From Sediminitomix flava (GTDB lineage: Bacteria > Bacteroidota > Bacteroidia > Cytophagales > Flammeovirgaceae): a stretch of 64,000 bases of DNA. Positions within the stretch are counted from its first letter, which is position 1; every line of letters starts with the position of its first letter. The stretch is taken from positions 372,001 to 436,000 of the forward strand of contig NZ_QGDO01000003.1 of NCBI RefSeq assembly GCF_003149185.1, given 5' to 3'. The notes under the pieces were generated by a model, which was not told the DNA's origin, did not search any database, and saw only the letters and a program-made list of their open reading frames with translations. Both the position numbers and the translations under genes were made by a program. Positions 7,886-18,700 of this stretch are shown piece after piece.

Positions 7886-9901
7886 ATGAAAACCAACACA
7901 AAAAATAGTGACTTGAGGCTTCTCAAAGATGATCCATGGTTAGAGCCACATGCTGAAGAAATTGAAAATCGTTTTCAACGTTTTCAAGCTCGAAAAGAGG
8001 AAATAGAAAATTCTTACGGTTCATTAAAAGAATTTGCATCAGCGCATAAATTCTATGGTTTTAACTATGATGAAAAACTAAAGGGTTGGTACTATCGTGA
8101 ATGGGCTCCAAATGCACACGCATTATATTTAATAGGAGACTTCAATAATTGGGATAGAACTTCTCATCCATTGAAAAGTATTGGAGATGGAAATTGGGAG
8201 ATTTTCTTAAGTGATGCAGGCTATCAAGAAAGATTGACTCATGAAAGTAAACTGAAAGTTCATGTTGTTTCTGATATGGGAGGTATGGACCGTATTCCTT
8301 CTTATATCAGAAGAGTAGTTCAAGAGCAAGATTCACCAAACTTTACTGGTCAATTCTGGAATCCAGAAAAAGAATTTGATTGGTCTGATGATAAGTTTTC
8401 ACTACCTACTGATCAACAACCTCTTATTTATGAGGCTCATGTAGGTATGGCGCAAGAGACTGAAAGTGTAGGGACATATTCTGAGTTTGTAGAAAATGTA
8501 TTGCCAAGAATTAAGAAGCTTGGGTACAATACAATTCAGTTGATGGCCGTTCAAGAGCATCCTTATTATGGTTCTTTTGGTTATCACGTTTCAAACTTTT
8601 TTGCTCCGACATCTAGATTCGGAACACCAGAAGAATTAAAGGAACTTATAAAATCTGCTCATAAAGAAGGAATTGCTGTGATTATGGATATTGTTCATTC
8701 GCACGCAGTGAAAAACCTAAATGAAGGTTTAAACTTCTTTGATGGCACTGAATATCAATATTTCCATTCAGGAGGTAAAGGTGAGCATCCAGATTGGGAT
8801 TCAAAACTATTTGATTACGCTAAGCCTGAAGTATCAAGATTCTTACTTTCAAATGTGAGGTATTGGCTTGAAGAGTTTCATTTTGACGGCTTTAGATTTG
8901 ATGGTGTTACTTCAATGTTATACCATCATCATGGACATGCTGGTTTCAATAGTTATGATGACTATTTCGGTATGGGTACTGATGTTGATGCTATTACTTA
9001 TATTCAATTGGCAAATGAGTTGACTCATGAGGTGAGCCCTACAGCTTTAACGATTGCTGAAGATGTAAGTGGTATGCCAGGTTTGTGTAGACCAGTTGAT
9101 GAAGGAGGGGTAGGATTTGACTTCAGACTTGGGATGGGTATTCCTGATTTCTGGATTAAAATCTTAGAAGAACAACGTGATGAGGACTGGAATATGTGGG
9201 ATTTCTGGAACGTAATGATTAACCGTCGTTGGAATGAGAAATCAGTAGCATATGCAGAATCACATGATCAAGCGTTGGTAGGAGATAAAACATTAGCTTT
9301 CTGGTTGATGGATAAAGAAATGTATTGGAGTATGAATGATGAATCAGAAAGTCCAATCATTGATAGAGGTATTGCCTTACATAAAATGATCAGAATGTTG
9401 ACTGCGAGTGCGGGTGGAGATGCCTACCTAACTTTTATGGGGAATGAGTTTGGACATCCAGAATGGGTTGACTTTCCTAGAGAAGGTAATGGGTGGAGCT
9501 ATAAGCATGCTCGTAGACAATGGTCTTTGGCAGATAAAGGCTTCTTACGTTATAAAGACCTAAATAATTTTGATCAAGGCATGATAGAGTTATTGAAAGA
9601 ATATAATGTTCTCTCAGATTCTAGTATCGAATTATTGAACGTAGATAATGATAACAAGACTTTAATATTCAAAAGAGGAGAATTGGTCTTTGTTTTTAAT
9701 TTCCATTATCAGAATTCAATTCCTGATTACAAATTCCATGTAAACTCAGAAGCAAAGTTTAAGATTGTATTTACTTCAGATGAGAAGGCTTTTGGAGGGT
9801 TTGATCGATTAGATAGAGATGCCGAATTCTTTAGTGATAAAGATCAAAAACTATCAATTTATAATATAAACCGTGCTGTTGTAGTTTATAAAGAAGTTTA
9901 A
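7886..9901 (+). CDS. glgB: 1,4-alpha-glucan branching enzyme, eukaryote-like GH13_8 type
   Basis: Makes alpha-1,6 branches in glycogen. The N-terminal CBM48-like domain (about 60-170) contains REWAPNAHALYLIGDFNNW. The GH13 barrel has region I VIMDIVHSHAVKN (about 265), region II GFRFDGVTSM with nucleophile D339, region III TIAEDVSG with acid/base E392, and region IV AESHDQ with D461. The HSHAVKN and YHHHG segments and the 671-residue length fit the eukaryote-like subfamily 8 rather than the longer bacterial GlgB. The GT3 glycogen synthase near 46.6 kb would be its pathway partner, but they are not in one operon. No glgC or glgP is in the window. Confidence 0.93.
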   Translation: MKTNTKNSDLRLLKDDPWLEPHAEEIENRFQRFQARKEEIENSYGSLKEFASAHKFYGFNYDEKLKGWYYREWAPNAHALYLIGDFNNWDRTSHPLKSIGDGNWEIFLSDAGYQERLTHESKLKVHVVSDMGGMDRIPSYIRRVVQEQDSPNFTGQFWNPEKEFDWSDDKFSLPTDQQPLIYEAHVGMAQETESVGTYSEFVENVLPRIKKLGYNTIQLMAVQEHPYYGSFGYHVSNFFAPTSRFGTPEELKELIKSAHKEGIAVIMDIVHSHAVKNLNEGLNFFDGTEYQYFHSGGKGEHPDWDSKLFDYAKPEVSRFLLSNVRYWLEEFHFDGFRFDGVTSMLYHHHGHAGFNSYDDYFGMGTDVDAITYIQLANELTHEVSPTALTIAEDVSGMPGLCRPVDEGGVGFDFRLGMGIPDFWIKILEEQRDEDWNMWDFWNVMINRRWNEKSVAYAESHDQALVGDKTLAFWLMDKEMYWSMNDESESPIIDRGIALHKMIRMLTASAGGDAYLTFMGNEFGHPEWVDFPREGNGWSYKHARRQWSLADKGFLRYKDLNNFDQGMIELLKEYNVLSDSSIELLNVDNDNKTLIFKRGELVFVFNFHYQNSIPDYKFHVNSEAKFKIVFTSDEKAFGGFDRLDRDAEFFSDKDQKLSIYNINRAVVVYKEV

Positions 9902-9925
9902 AAACTAGTAATAGTAGATCACAAA

Positions 9926-9959
9926 AAAAACTCCATTGTTGTTAAACAGTGGAGTTTTT
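9926..9959. terminator. Bidirectional terminator between branching enzyme and AraC gene
   Basis: 15-bp stem with one G-U pair (9926-9940 with 9945-9959), A-run before and T-run after. It serves the convergent genes ending at 9901 and 9984. Confidence 0.85.
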
Positions 9960-9983
9960 TTATCTTTTAAGATGATGAAAATC

Positions 9984-10922
9984 TTAGATGTCAATGAGAG
10001 AATCTCTCTTTCTCATTTTACCAGCAGGGATACCAAACATCATTTTAAATCTTCTACAGAAATAAGCGGTGTCTTTGTATCCAACTTCTGCACCAATAGC
10101 TCGAATACTTTTCTTAGAAGTACGAAGAAGGTCTACGGCTTTCTCCATACGTTGGTATTCAATGTAGTCTTGTGGGTTGATACCAGTAAGCATTTTGAAG
10201 TATTGACCTACGTAGTCTTCTGATACATTGGCTACACTTGCAAGAGTTTTATTTGAAAGATCTCCAGCAATATTGTCTTTAATGTAATTAAAGATGTCAA
10301 TAAGTCTGCTGTCTTTGAAGTAGTTACTGTTTGTAGCTAATTGCTCAACAAACATTTTACTCTCAAGAATGTAGCGGAATACTTCAATAATTAGGTATTC
10401 TGTCAAGTTATTGATGATTCTTGAACGCCCTGCTTTATTTGATCCATTCTCATCATAGATCTGATCAACAGTATCTTTCAGAGAAGAACTCTGATGGATA
10501 ATAAATGGAGGGAAATCAAGAGATGTAAAGAAGTTTACAGAATCGAAAGCCTTTACATCAAAAGTGACAGAAATAAAATTCGTCAAGTCAGCCTCGTCCA
10601 AATGGATGAAATCTTCATGTTCCATTTGAATTGGACTAAAGTACAATTCTCTTTTGTTAATGAAGGTCTCATTGTTTATTTCTTCTGCCTCAACAGCACC
10701 GAAGGTGATTTCAGTACTGCGTCCGCCAGGAATAAAAATGATATCTCCAGCAGTAGCAACGTCGTTTTCAGCAAGAGTAATCTTCCCTTTGTTGACGAGA
10801 AATAGCGTGTTCTGAACATCGTAGAAGTTATGGATTCGAACCGACTTGATTACATTAAGTGAATTTGTTCGAATAAATTTAATGTTCAGTGATTCGATTA
10901 TTTTATTGTAATCGTCAATCAT
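9984..10922 (-). CDS. AraC-family transcriptional regulator
   Basis: 312 residues. The N-terminal half looks like a cupin-type sensing domain: LVNKGKITLAENDVATAGD followed by IIFIPGGRSTEI, the usual barrel-strand pattern. The C-terminal about 100 residues hold two helix-turn-helix units: KTLASVANVSEDYVGQYFKM and KSIRAIGAEVGYKDTAYFCR, ending in RRFKMMFGIPAGKMRKR, the AraC signature. The domain order is standard and the length is normal. The target is unknown: the closest genes are the convergent branching enzyme and, across a 513-base gap, a hypothetical. The gap upstream contains a 9-bp inverted repeat (11150-11171) far from its start. Family call secure, ligand unknown. Confidence 0.92.
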   Translation of the reverse strand: MIDDYNKIIESLNIKFIRTNSLNVIKSVRIHNFYDVQNTLFLVNKGKITLAENDVATAGDIIFIPGGRSTEITFGAVEAEEINNETFINKRELYFSPIQMEHEDFIHLDEADLTNFISVTFDVKAFDSVNFFTSLDFPPFIIHQSSSLKDTVDQIYDENGSNKAGRSRIINNLTEYLIIEVFRYILESKMFVEQLATNSNYFKDSRLIDIFNYIKDNIAGDLSNKTLASVANVSEDYVGQYFKMLTGINPQDYIEYQRMEKAVDLLRTSKKSIRAIGAEVGYKDTAYFCRRFKMMFGIPAGKMRKRDSLIDI

Positions 10923-11395
10923 AATTTAGGTTGATGTTAAAGAGGTAAATAATTGGGAACGTTGGTTAAGTTTTTAAAAAGGTAGCTACCCTAAAAGTGT
11001 TTTTAGCAATAAAATGCAATATAAATTTTCTTTTTATTGACTCTTAAACTAATATGAAAATAGTATTTTTTCTTTTTTTAGAAAAATATACTTCTGTTTT
11101 TTTATAAAAAAAACATGATTTTTTTTTGAAACGCTCTCAAAGAACAATGCATAATTAAAGTATTAATTATGGGTAAAGTCAATTTTTTTTGGTTTTATTC
11201 TATAAAAAGCCAATAAAATGAAATAAAGTATGGGTTAAGCTGAGAAAGAGAGGTATTGTAGAAAAAATGACTTTTGCATTATTAGAAGGTTAGATTGTAC
11301 TGCTTCTTAAAGTGCAAATTAAAACAATATACTTATATGAAGATATGTTTTCATTAAAGTTATTTTAGCCGCTTTTGCCTTAAAAAAAGAATACA
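10923..11395. other. Non-coding AT-rich gap
   Basis: I see no gene. It should hold the AraC-gene promoter at its left end, though no clear TAnnTTTG was found. One perfect inverted repeat with 9-bp arms and a 4-base loop lies at 11150-11171; it consists only of A/T apart from the end bases, so it may be chance. Confidence 0.5.
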
Positions 11396-11432
11396 AATTA
11401 CCCTAGAAGTAATAAAATCTTCTAGGGTAGTT
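11396..11432 (-). terminator. Terminator of the 290-residue hypothetical gene
   Basis: 14-bp stem with one G-U pair (11396-11409 with 11419-11432), 9-base loop, T-run on the minus strand. It begins 3 bases after the stop codon. Confidence 0.82.
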
Positions 11433-11435
11433 CAT

Positions 11436-12308
11436 TTATGCTGAAATTGCTTTGATGTAGCCTTGCCCGTCATGTAGGAAATCTTTACAAATTTCTAACT
11501 GACTTTCAGTTCTAGAGAACACTTTCGCACTATACTTACAACCAAACCAAGCTTCTTCTTTAACCCAATTCGCTCCATTTAGAGGAAGTAGTTTATTATT
11601 AAGTACTTCTTCAGATGATGGGCGACTTACATAAAAATAGGGCTCACTTTCAAATTTATCACCAGGAGAGAAGCCGATAGATAGATTTGATTCACTGTTT
11701 TTGTGAATAGGAAAGCTGGTTTCCAAGTTTAGGTAGAGTGGCGAAATTAGAAGTTCTGTAGTATGATCTCTTTTGTTTTTGAAGTGATTTAATAACTCAA
11801 AAGCATTTGAGTAATATTTAGTTAGTTCTAAACCTGAATCCTTACTTTCAATTTCATAGACTAGATCAGGGTCAATATTGAAAGATTCATCATTGAATGG
11901 CAGATCTTCTGAAAGGTTGCGATTGTCTATCCCAACGAGATTAATTTCAGATTTAATCCATTCATAAGCTTCTCTTTGGGAAACTCCGTCTAGACTTAGG
12001 CTATTTTCAATAGACTGATTGTCTCTGATGAGTAAAAGTGTTAAGTCTTCTGGAACAACAGCAAGTTTGAATGAATGCCCAGAACTGTCACATTTATGAG
12101 TAGATACAGCATTAAATTCAGGTAGCCATGTTAACATTATTGAATTTGGATCACAGTCTGTAATCCCTTTTTCAACGATTGCAATCAATCTCACAACACT
12201 ATGAAATTGTTTTTTGTAGGTATCCAGTTTTTCAAAATCAACGTTACCTATATTATTCCATTGAATTTTCATATATAAATATAGAAGTGAGTTATAATCA
12301 GTATTCAT
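11436..12308 (-). CDS. Hypothetical protein
   Basis: 290 residues from the farthest ATG, or 278 from ATG at 12272. The second start (MKIQWNNIGNVDFEKL) looks more natural because the first twelve residues (MNTDYNSLLYLY) are low-information. No signal peptide or membrane helix. The N-terminal half has hydrophobic strand/helix alternation (FHSVVRLIAIVEKG, SIMLTWLPEFNAV, FKLAVVPEDLTLLLI); the C-terminal half includes PLYLNLETSFPI and a YFYVSRPSS segment. I do not recognise the family. It is monocistronic, divergent from the exonuclease/GIY-YIG gene about 120 bases away, and has its own terminator. Confidence 0.75.
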   Translation of the reverse strand: MNTDYNSLLYLYMKIQWNNIGNVDFEKLDTYKKQFHSVVRLIAIVEKGITDCDPNSIMLTWLPEFNAVSTHKCDSSGHSFKLAVVPEDLTLLLIRDNQSIENSLSLDGVSQREAYEWIKSEINLVGIDNRNLSEDLPFNDESFNIDPDLVYEIESKDSGLELTKYYSNAFELLNHFKNKRDHTTELLISPLYLNLETSFPIHKNSESNLSIGFSPGDKFESEPYFYVSRPSSEEVLNNKLLPLNGANWVKEEAWFGCKYSAKVFSRTESQLEICKDFLHDGQGYIKAISA

Positions 12309-12369
12309 ATATCATAATGAAAAAAATAAAGTAATCAGTTCCTTAAATTTTTGTTGTTGAGTAGAAGGA

Positions 12370-12401
12370 TTGGCTATTCTGCTTTTCCTACCCTATTTTT
12401 G
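12370..12401 (+). promoter_or_regulatory. Promoter of the exonuclease/GIY-YIG gene
   Basis: TTG at 12370-12372 and TATTTTTG at 12394-12401, 21 bases apart, matching the Bacteroidota -33/-7 layout. It lies inside the longest open frame (which begins at TTG 12351), so that start cannot be used from this promoter. Confidence 0.6.
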
Positions 12402-12431
12402 TGTTTTATTGAAGAAGAAAAAATTTGTGAG

Positions 12432-13808
12432 GTGAAATACGCTGTAGTAGATTTAGAAACGACAGGAGGTAATACAAGTGAAGGTAAAATCACTGAAATT
12501 GCAATATATATTCATGATGGAGAAAAGATCATTGATGAGTTTAATAGTCTCATAAACCCTGAAAAGGATATACCTCCTTTCATTACATCACTTACAGGTA
12601 TAAGTAATAAAATGGTGGCCGATGCTCCTAAGTTTTATGAGGTAGCCAAAGAAATTGTAGAAAAAACTAAAGATTGTCTGATTGTAGCTCACAACAGTGA
12701 CTTTGATTATAATTTCTTGAAGCATGAATTTAAAAGTTTGGGCTATACGTATAGGAGAGATTCACTTTGCACAGTAGAATTGTCTAGAATATTGATTCCA
12801 GGTAAAGAGTCATATAGTTTAGGGAAGCTTTGTAAGGATTTAGGTATTGAAATAAATGGTAGACACAGAGCTGCTGGAGATGCTAGAGCAACTGTGAATT
12901 TACTTGAAATGATGTTAGATCATCCAGATTGGATGGATGTTTCAAATGAAAATCTTACGTTTGATACATATCATAAAAGTATTCATAAACAACTGCCTAA
13001 AGAAATTATTGATGATTTACCAGAGGAAACTGGAGTATATTATTTCTTCAATAAGAAAAATGAATTAATCTATATTGGTAAGAGTAAGAATATTCGTAAA
13101 AGAATAATGCAACACCTGTCTGATAGGACGACTAATCGAGCGATTAAAAAAGCTAGAGAAGTATCAAATATAAGTTTTGAGCTTACAGGTAGTGAGCTAG
13201 TTGCGCTGCTTTATGAATCTGCCGAGATAAAAAAACATAAACCTATATATAATGTAGCTCAAAGAAGAACTAAAATGTTCTTTGGCATTTTCCAAGATAT
13301 GGATGAGCATGGCTACGTGACATTTTATATAGAAGCACTTAATGAAAATAGTGCAGACCCTGTCACTACGACATTCTCTAAGAAAGAAGCTGAGCGTATT
13401 TTAGAAAGAATGATGGAAAGGTATAAGCTTTGCCAAAAGCTTTGTGGGTTCCAAAAAACTGATTCGGCCTGTTTTTCATATCACCTCAAAAATTGTAATG
13501 GAGCTTGTATTCAGAATGAACCTGTTGAGGTCTATAACAAAAGAGCTGAGAAAGCAATGCGTTACTTCAGTTATGGTATAGATAATATGCTTCTTCTAGA
13601 TAAAGGTAGAAGTGATGGAGAGTTAGCTGTAATTCAAATTGAGAAAGGGGTATATAAAGGATTTGGGTTTGCAGACACATCTTTCAGGTCAAGTGTGGAA
13701 GAGTTGATTTCTCAAGTAAAACCTTTTCAAGATAATAAGGATGTAAACAAGATTATAAGGGGATTTTTAAGAAAGAAAAAGAATAACCTAGAAAGAGTAC
13801 GATACTAA
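12432..13808 (+). CDS. DnaQ-like 3'-5' exonuclease fused to GIY-YIG nuclease (UvrC/Cho-like)
   Basis: Two-nuclease protein, probably in DNA repair or processing. From GTG at 12432 the protein is 458 residues. DEDDh exonuclease (about 1-165): DLETTGG (D7, E9), AHNSDFDYNF, and HRAAGDARAT supply the D-E-D-H-D set. GIY-YIG domain (about 195-290): ETGVYYFF, LIYIGKSKNIRKR, and the Glu helix ALLYESAEIKKHKPIYN. A UvrC-like cysteine-rich segment follows: four Cys in CQKLCGFQ...CFSYHLKNCNGAC. The same architecture is known in Actinobacteria and other phyla. I chose GTG 12432 over TTG 12351 because the promoter lies between them and because the exonuclease fold begins with KYAVVDLETTG. Confidence 0.88.
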   Translation: MKYAVVDLETTGGNTSEGKITEIAIYIHDGEKIIDEFNSLINPEKDIPPFITSLTGISNKMVADAPKFYEVAKEIVEKTKDCLIVAHNSDFDYNFLKHEFKSLGYTYRRDSLCTVELSRILIPGKESYSLGKLCKDLGIEINGRHRAAGDARATVNLLEMMLDHPDWMDVSNENLTFDTYHKSIHKQLPKEIIDDLPEETGVYYFFNKKNELIYIGKSKNIRKRIMQHLSDRTTNRAIKKAREVSNISFELTGSELVALLYESAEIKKHKPIYNVAQRRTKMFFGIFQDMDEHGYVTFYIEALNENSADPVTTTFSKKEAERILERMMERYKLCQKLCGFQKTDSACFSYHLKNCNGACIQNEPVEVYNKRAEKAMRYFSYGIDNMLLLDKGRSDGELAVIQIEKGVYKGFGFADTSFRSSVEELISQVKPFQDNKDVNKIIRGFLRKKKNNLERVRY

Positions 13809-13898
13809 ATTTGAATTAGGATTATTCCTTTATTAAAATGGATTCTATACTAAAATGAATGCTCTTTTATAATACTTGTAAATTGTTTTTGTAATTTT

Positions 13899-13928
13899 GC
13901 CACTAGGAATTTTTATATTCCTAGTGGC
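13899..13928 (+). terminator. Terminator after the exonuclease/GIY-YIG gene
   Basis: 12-bp perfect stem (13899-13910 with 13917-13928), 6-base loop, then a long T-rich tract. It lies 90 bases past the stop. Confidence 0.85.
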
Positions 13929-14019
13929 TATTTTTTTATTTTTCGACTGAATAACTGTCGATTTTTTAAATAAAAGAATAAAATAAAACCAATTATACTT
14001 TTTATATAAACTAAAAGAT

Positions 14020-15702
14020 ATGATAAGATCTTTATCTCTGATACTGATACTTTTGAGTATGAGCATTCTTAGCTACGCGCAAGAAGTGTTTCACTCGAAA
14101 GAAGGCTTAGTTACAACCAAAGTGCAACAAATGCAAGCTATTCAAGACGAAGAGGGGCAGGTTAGTGAGGTTTTTTATACGGCAAAGTCTGGTAATTTAC
14201 TGACAATTGTTCGCCTAAGTAATGAAGGTGAAGAAATCAAAGAGTTTAGTGTAGACCTTTCAAAAGGAGTAGATTTCACACAAACTAGAGCCAATTTTAA
14301 TGCAGATTACCAATTAGATCAAATTGTTTTTAATGGTGAGGCATTTGCGCTAATGGTTTCTACTAACCAAACTAAAGTTTTACTTTCTTATGATTTAGAA
14401 GGGGAACTTTTAGGAGTTAAACCTATTAGGTTGGATTACAAAAGAAATTCTACATCTAAACTAGTTGAAGGCTGGAATCATGTTAAACTAGTTGCTTCAA
14501 GTTATGATCAGTCATTTGTAGCTGTTTTTGAAAATACTGTTGACCACAGGACTTTTGAAGTAGTCAAAATTGGTAATGATTTAGAGCCAAAGTGGGAAAA
14601 TCCATTCAAAGTAGAAATTGAAAATGGCTTCAAGTATAATGAAGCTTTATCAGTGGAGGTTTTCTACGACCGTATCTTTTTTATCAACTTCTCAAAAAAG
14701 ACAGTTAATTCAAGAGTTGCTGATCCTAAGCTATATAGTTTAGACAGTGAATCGGGTGAGGTGCTATTTAAGTTTCCTCTTGTGAACGAAAATACAACGT
14801 TATTCCCAAGTAAAATTCATATAGATACAGAAGAGAACATTGTTCTGTCGGGGGATTATTATTCTGGAACGAAGATACGTAAAATGGCTTCAGATGGTGT
14901 ATTCTTAATGAAGCTTGATCCAACGGGTTCTCCAATTGTGATCAATAAAGATTCTTGGGCAAAAGATATTCAAAAGCAAATGAAACAAGCTAAATCGTTT
15001 CAAATTGCTAAAATCAAACCTTTCTTCCATGATATTACAGTAAAAGAGGATGGCGGATATCAAGTAATTGCTGAAACATTCTTTACTGAAGGAGCAAAGA
15101 GAACTGCAGCGTTTTTAGGTAGCCTAGCTGAAGTTGCAGGAGCTGTAACAGGTGTAGATTTGTTGGAAGATGTTGGAAGTCTTGTAAATACTACTGCTCA
15201 ATTATTATCGATTAATCCGAATGCGAAAGTCATAGGTTATCCTGTAATGGAAGATGAGGCTCCTAGAACTATTAAAGTGAAAGACCTATTGGTTTTTGAT
15301 TATGATGATCAAGGAAATCTTCTTGAAGTAAGATTGATTAAAAAGCCAAAGACATCAATTCAGTCTTATTATTACGGTTATCAAGGACTCAAATTAGCGA
15401 AGCTAATTGATGAGTATGGTTATTTTGATTACCAATTCTTTATGGGGAGTGGAGACGAAAGAAAGTTAGTCTATTACAAAGATGATGAAGCTAGTGCCGT
15501 GCTAGGCATCGCATCTGTAACGACTGGTGAAGAAATTAAAAATCAGAATATAATTCTTGGAGGAGTAGCTGAGAAGGCTCAAAAAGGTCAAGTAGGTTTT
15601 GTGAAATTTGACGATGAAAATGTTCTTTATTTTCACTTTTATGTTGAAAATAATTCAACTAAACTTGACATTTTTAAACAGTCAACTGTCATAGAACTAT
15701 AA
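14020..15702 (+). CDS. Exported hypothetical protein, first gene of the caspase region
   Basis: 560 residues with a clear signal peptide (MIRSLSLILILLSMSILSYAQ, cleavage after about residue 20). The body is strand-rich with repeated LYSLDSESGEVLFKF- and VFDYDDQGNLLEV-like segments, compatible with a beta-propeller or similar fold, but I see no exact repeat motif. A short Ala/Gly-rich hydrophobic stretch occurs at about residues 365-385 (AAFLGSLAEVAGAVTGVD). No catalytic motif recognised and I cannot name the family. It precedes the WD40-caspase gene by 60 bases, with a hairpin terminator in the gap, and reads in the same direction. It may be a structural or sensor partner, but this is inference. 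Confidence 0.8.
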   Translation: MIRSLSLILILLSMSILSYAQEVFHSKEGLVTTKVQQMQAIQDEEGQVSEVFYTAKSGNLLTIVRLSNEGEEIKEFSVDLSKGVDFTQTRANFNADYQLDQIVFNGEAFALMVSTNQTKVLLSYDLEGELLGVKPIRLDYKRNSTSKLVEGWNHVKLVASSYDQSFVAVFENTVDHRTFEVVKIGNDLEPKWENPFKVEIENGFKYNEALSVEVFYDRIFFINFSKKTVNSRVADPKLYSLDSESGEVLFKFPLVNENTTLFPSKIHIDTEENIVLSGDYYSGTKIRKMASDGVFLMKLDPTGSPIVINKDSWAKDIQKQMKQAKSFQIAKIKPFFHDITVKEDGGYQVIAETFFTEGAKRTAAFLGSLAEVAGAVTGVDLLEDVGSLVNTTAQLLSINPNAKVIGYPVMEDEAPRTIKVKDLLVFDYDDQGNLLEVRLIKKPKTSIQSYYYGYQGLKLAKLIDEYGYFDYQFFMGSGDERKLVYYKDDEASAVLGIASVTTGEEIKNQNIILGGVAEKAQKGQVGFVKFDDENVLYFHFYVENNSTKLDIFKQSTVIEL

Positions 15703-15708
15703 TGAAAT

Positions 15709-15744
15709 TCATCTCCCTGTTTATGTATAAAATTAGGGAGATGA
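15709..15744 (+). terminator. Terminator between the exported gene and the WD40-caspase gene
   Basis: 10-bp stem (15709-15718 with 15735-15744) followed by TTTTTT. It begins 6 bases after the stop, so the WD40-caspase gene may have its own promoter or rely on readthrough. Confidence 0.75.
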
Positions 15745-15762
15745 TTTTTTCTGTATTATCCA

Positions 15763-18700
15763 ATGCTGGAAATGAAAATACTAAAGCCTATTTATCAAGG
15801 TATATTTTTACTTTTTATACCTATTATTTCTGTTTTTGCTCAGTCTAAACCAACTACGGTATTAGAATTAGGGCACTCTAAAGCAATCAATGATGTCGCA
15901 TTTAGTAACAAAGGCGATTTGATAGCGACAGTGAGTGATGATAAAACCATTAAAATATGGGATTTACTCAGTGGGAAAGAAGTCAAAACTTTATATGGTC
16001 ATAAGGAAGATATTTCTTCCATCTATTTTTCATATAATGACAAATACCTGTTAAGTGGTAGTGGTTATAAAGAAAAGCTCATTCATATTTGGGATGTAGA
16101 AAAAGGAAACATAATACGTACGATTTCGAACTGTTTAGGTAAAGTACATCGTATCGTTTATGATGGTGCTAGAGAGCAAATAATCACTGCTGAAGGTGAT
16201 TTTAAGCAAAATGCTGTACGAGTTTATGATTTTCTGACAGGTGACAAGAAAGCCGAGTATTTCTACAATACACCAAAGGCATCTAACTATCAAAGTATTC
16301 AAAGTTTGGAAATAGCTCCTGTAAGAGGTTTACTAATTACGGGTTCGACAAAAGACAAAAAATCTAACCTAAAAATTTATAATTACCCTGAAGTTCAGAA
16401 ACCTATTTGGGAAGTGAATCCTAAGTCGGTAGCGGATATTGCTTACAGTTCAAATAGAAATTTACTAGTAGCTGTAGGTCACGAAATACATCTTTATGAT
16501 TCTTATGAAAAGACACTTTTGAAGTCTTTTATAGGAAGTGGAAATGCTGTGGCTTTAGCAGATAATGGAGCATTTTTTATCGTCGCAAAAAATAAAGAAG
16601 CCTACCTTTATAATATTGAAGGAGATGAAAAATCACCTGTTGTAAGCTTTAAAAACGGACATAAAAAGAAAATTAATAAAGTAGCGCTTTCTCCAGATGC
16701 AAATTTTTTGGTGACCGTTTCAGAAGATAATCAGTTAATTTTGTGGGATGTGAAGTCCGGACAAATTATTCCAGCATTCCAATCAAAACCAGCCGTAATT
16801 GGAACAGCCTTAGGATTCGATCCAGAGACTCAATCATTGACAGTTGGAACAGCCTCTGCCGGTTTAGAGAAAGTGAATTTAGTAGCTGTAAATACCGCTA
16901 AGTCTAAAATAGATTTAGGGAAATTGAGAAGAAACGATGCGATTGAAAACCTTTCTTACCCAAGTGCAGGAAAGAACTTACTTTTAATGAATACCCTCAA
17001 AGGAACTAAAGTAAAAGTTTTAGATCCTAAGAGTAAAAGGTTGGTAGTTGAGTTGTCTGGAGGTGGGTATTTAAGAGATTCGAAATTTTCACCAGACAGA
17101 GCGTATTTAGCAAGTGGTTCTACAGACAATAAAGTAAAGGTTTGGAATAAGGATGGTGAATTGATTTACAATCTAGCAGGACATAGTTCTTTGGTAAAAG
17201 CCATTGCTTTTTCTCCCGATTCTAAGTTTTTGGTCAGTGCTGGAGCTGATAAGAAAGTTATTGTTTGGGATTTAGAAAAAGGTGAAAAACAGGTAGAGTT
17301 GGAGCAACAACATCAATTTGAAATAAACTCGCTTGTTATTGACCCACAAGCTCAATACTTAATATCGGTAAGTGGAAATCAAGGAAATGTAAAAGTAAGT
17401 AACTCTGTTGAGCTAGTTGTTTGGGATTGGAAAACAAAAACATTTCTTAAAAAATTAAGCGGTCATTCTAAAGCTATTAATCAAGTTAGCTTCAATAAAA
17501 AAGGAAATCTTTTTGCGACAGCTAGTTATGATAACACTATAATCCTTTGGGATAAAAATACATTGTCTCAGAAGTTTAAACTGGAAGGGCATACATCAGG
17601 AGTTACTTCTATTGTCTTTGGAGATAATGATCAAAAGTTATTTAGTGCAGCTGAAGATCGTCAGATTAAAGTTTGGGATACTCAAAAAGGACTTGAACTG
17701 GCTAATATTATCACTTTTAATAATGGTGATGATTATATCATCTCTACTCCAGACAATTATTATACGTGTTCAAGAGATGGTGTGAAATCGGTACATTTTA
17801 CCGTAAATGATAAAATCTTTTTATTCGAGCAATTTGACCTAAGACTAAACAGACCAGATTTAGTAGCGAAACGTCTTGGAATGGCTGATGGAAGAGTGAT
17901 TGAAGCTTTTAAAAATGCCTATTTGAAAAGACTTGATAAGATGGGCTTTACAGAAGAAATGTTAAGTAATGATTATCATGTTCCTTCTGTAGAAATCACA
18001 AATTTGAAAGACATTGAGGCGTTATCTACGACTGAATCAATTTCTTTGAAAATATCAGCAAAGGATGAAAAGTATAATTTAGATCGAATTAATATTTGGG
18101 TAAACGATGTACCACTCCAAGGGCGAGATGGTATATCAGTTCGAGCTGAGAATATCAAGGAGGTTGAAAAGTTAGTTCAAATACCATTATCTGATGGGAA
18201 AAATAAAATTCAGATTTCAGTATTGAATCAGAAAGGTGCAGAATCATTCAAGAAAACAATCTTCACAGCGTATAAAAAGCCAAACCTTAAACCAGATTTG
18301 TACGTAGTAAGTTTTGGTGTTTCAGAGTATAAGGACTCTGCAATGAACTTGAATTATGCAGCAAAAGATGCACAAGATATTGCAGATCTATTTTTGAGTC
18401 AAGAGAATGAATTTGGACAAGTTCATCGACTTACTTTTTTCAATGAAGCGTGTACAAAAGAAAATATGCTAAAAGTACATGAGCAATTGATGAATTCTAA
18501 AGTGGATGATCAAGTGGTTGTATTTTTTGCAGGACATGGAGTTCTTGATAGTAATTACGACTACTTTTTAGGTACACATGATATCACTTTTGACCTTAAT
18601 CGAATGAAAGAAAAAGGTCTAGGTTACGAAGATTTTGAAAATATTTTAGATAAAATTCCTGCTCGTAAGCGTCTTATGATGATAGATGCGTGTCATTCTG

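Noticed and set aside
11150-11171. 9-bp inverted repeat in the AraC upstream gap
   Set aside because: Almost purely A/T, so it is likely by chance in such sequence.
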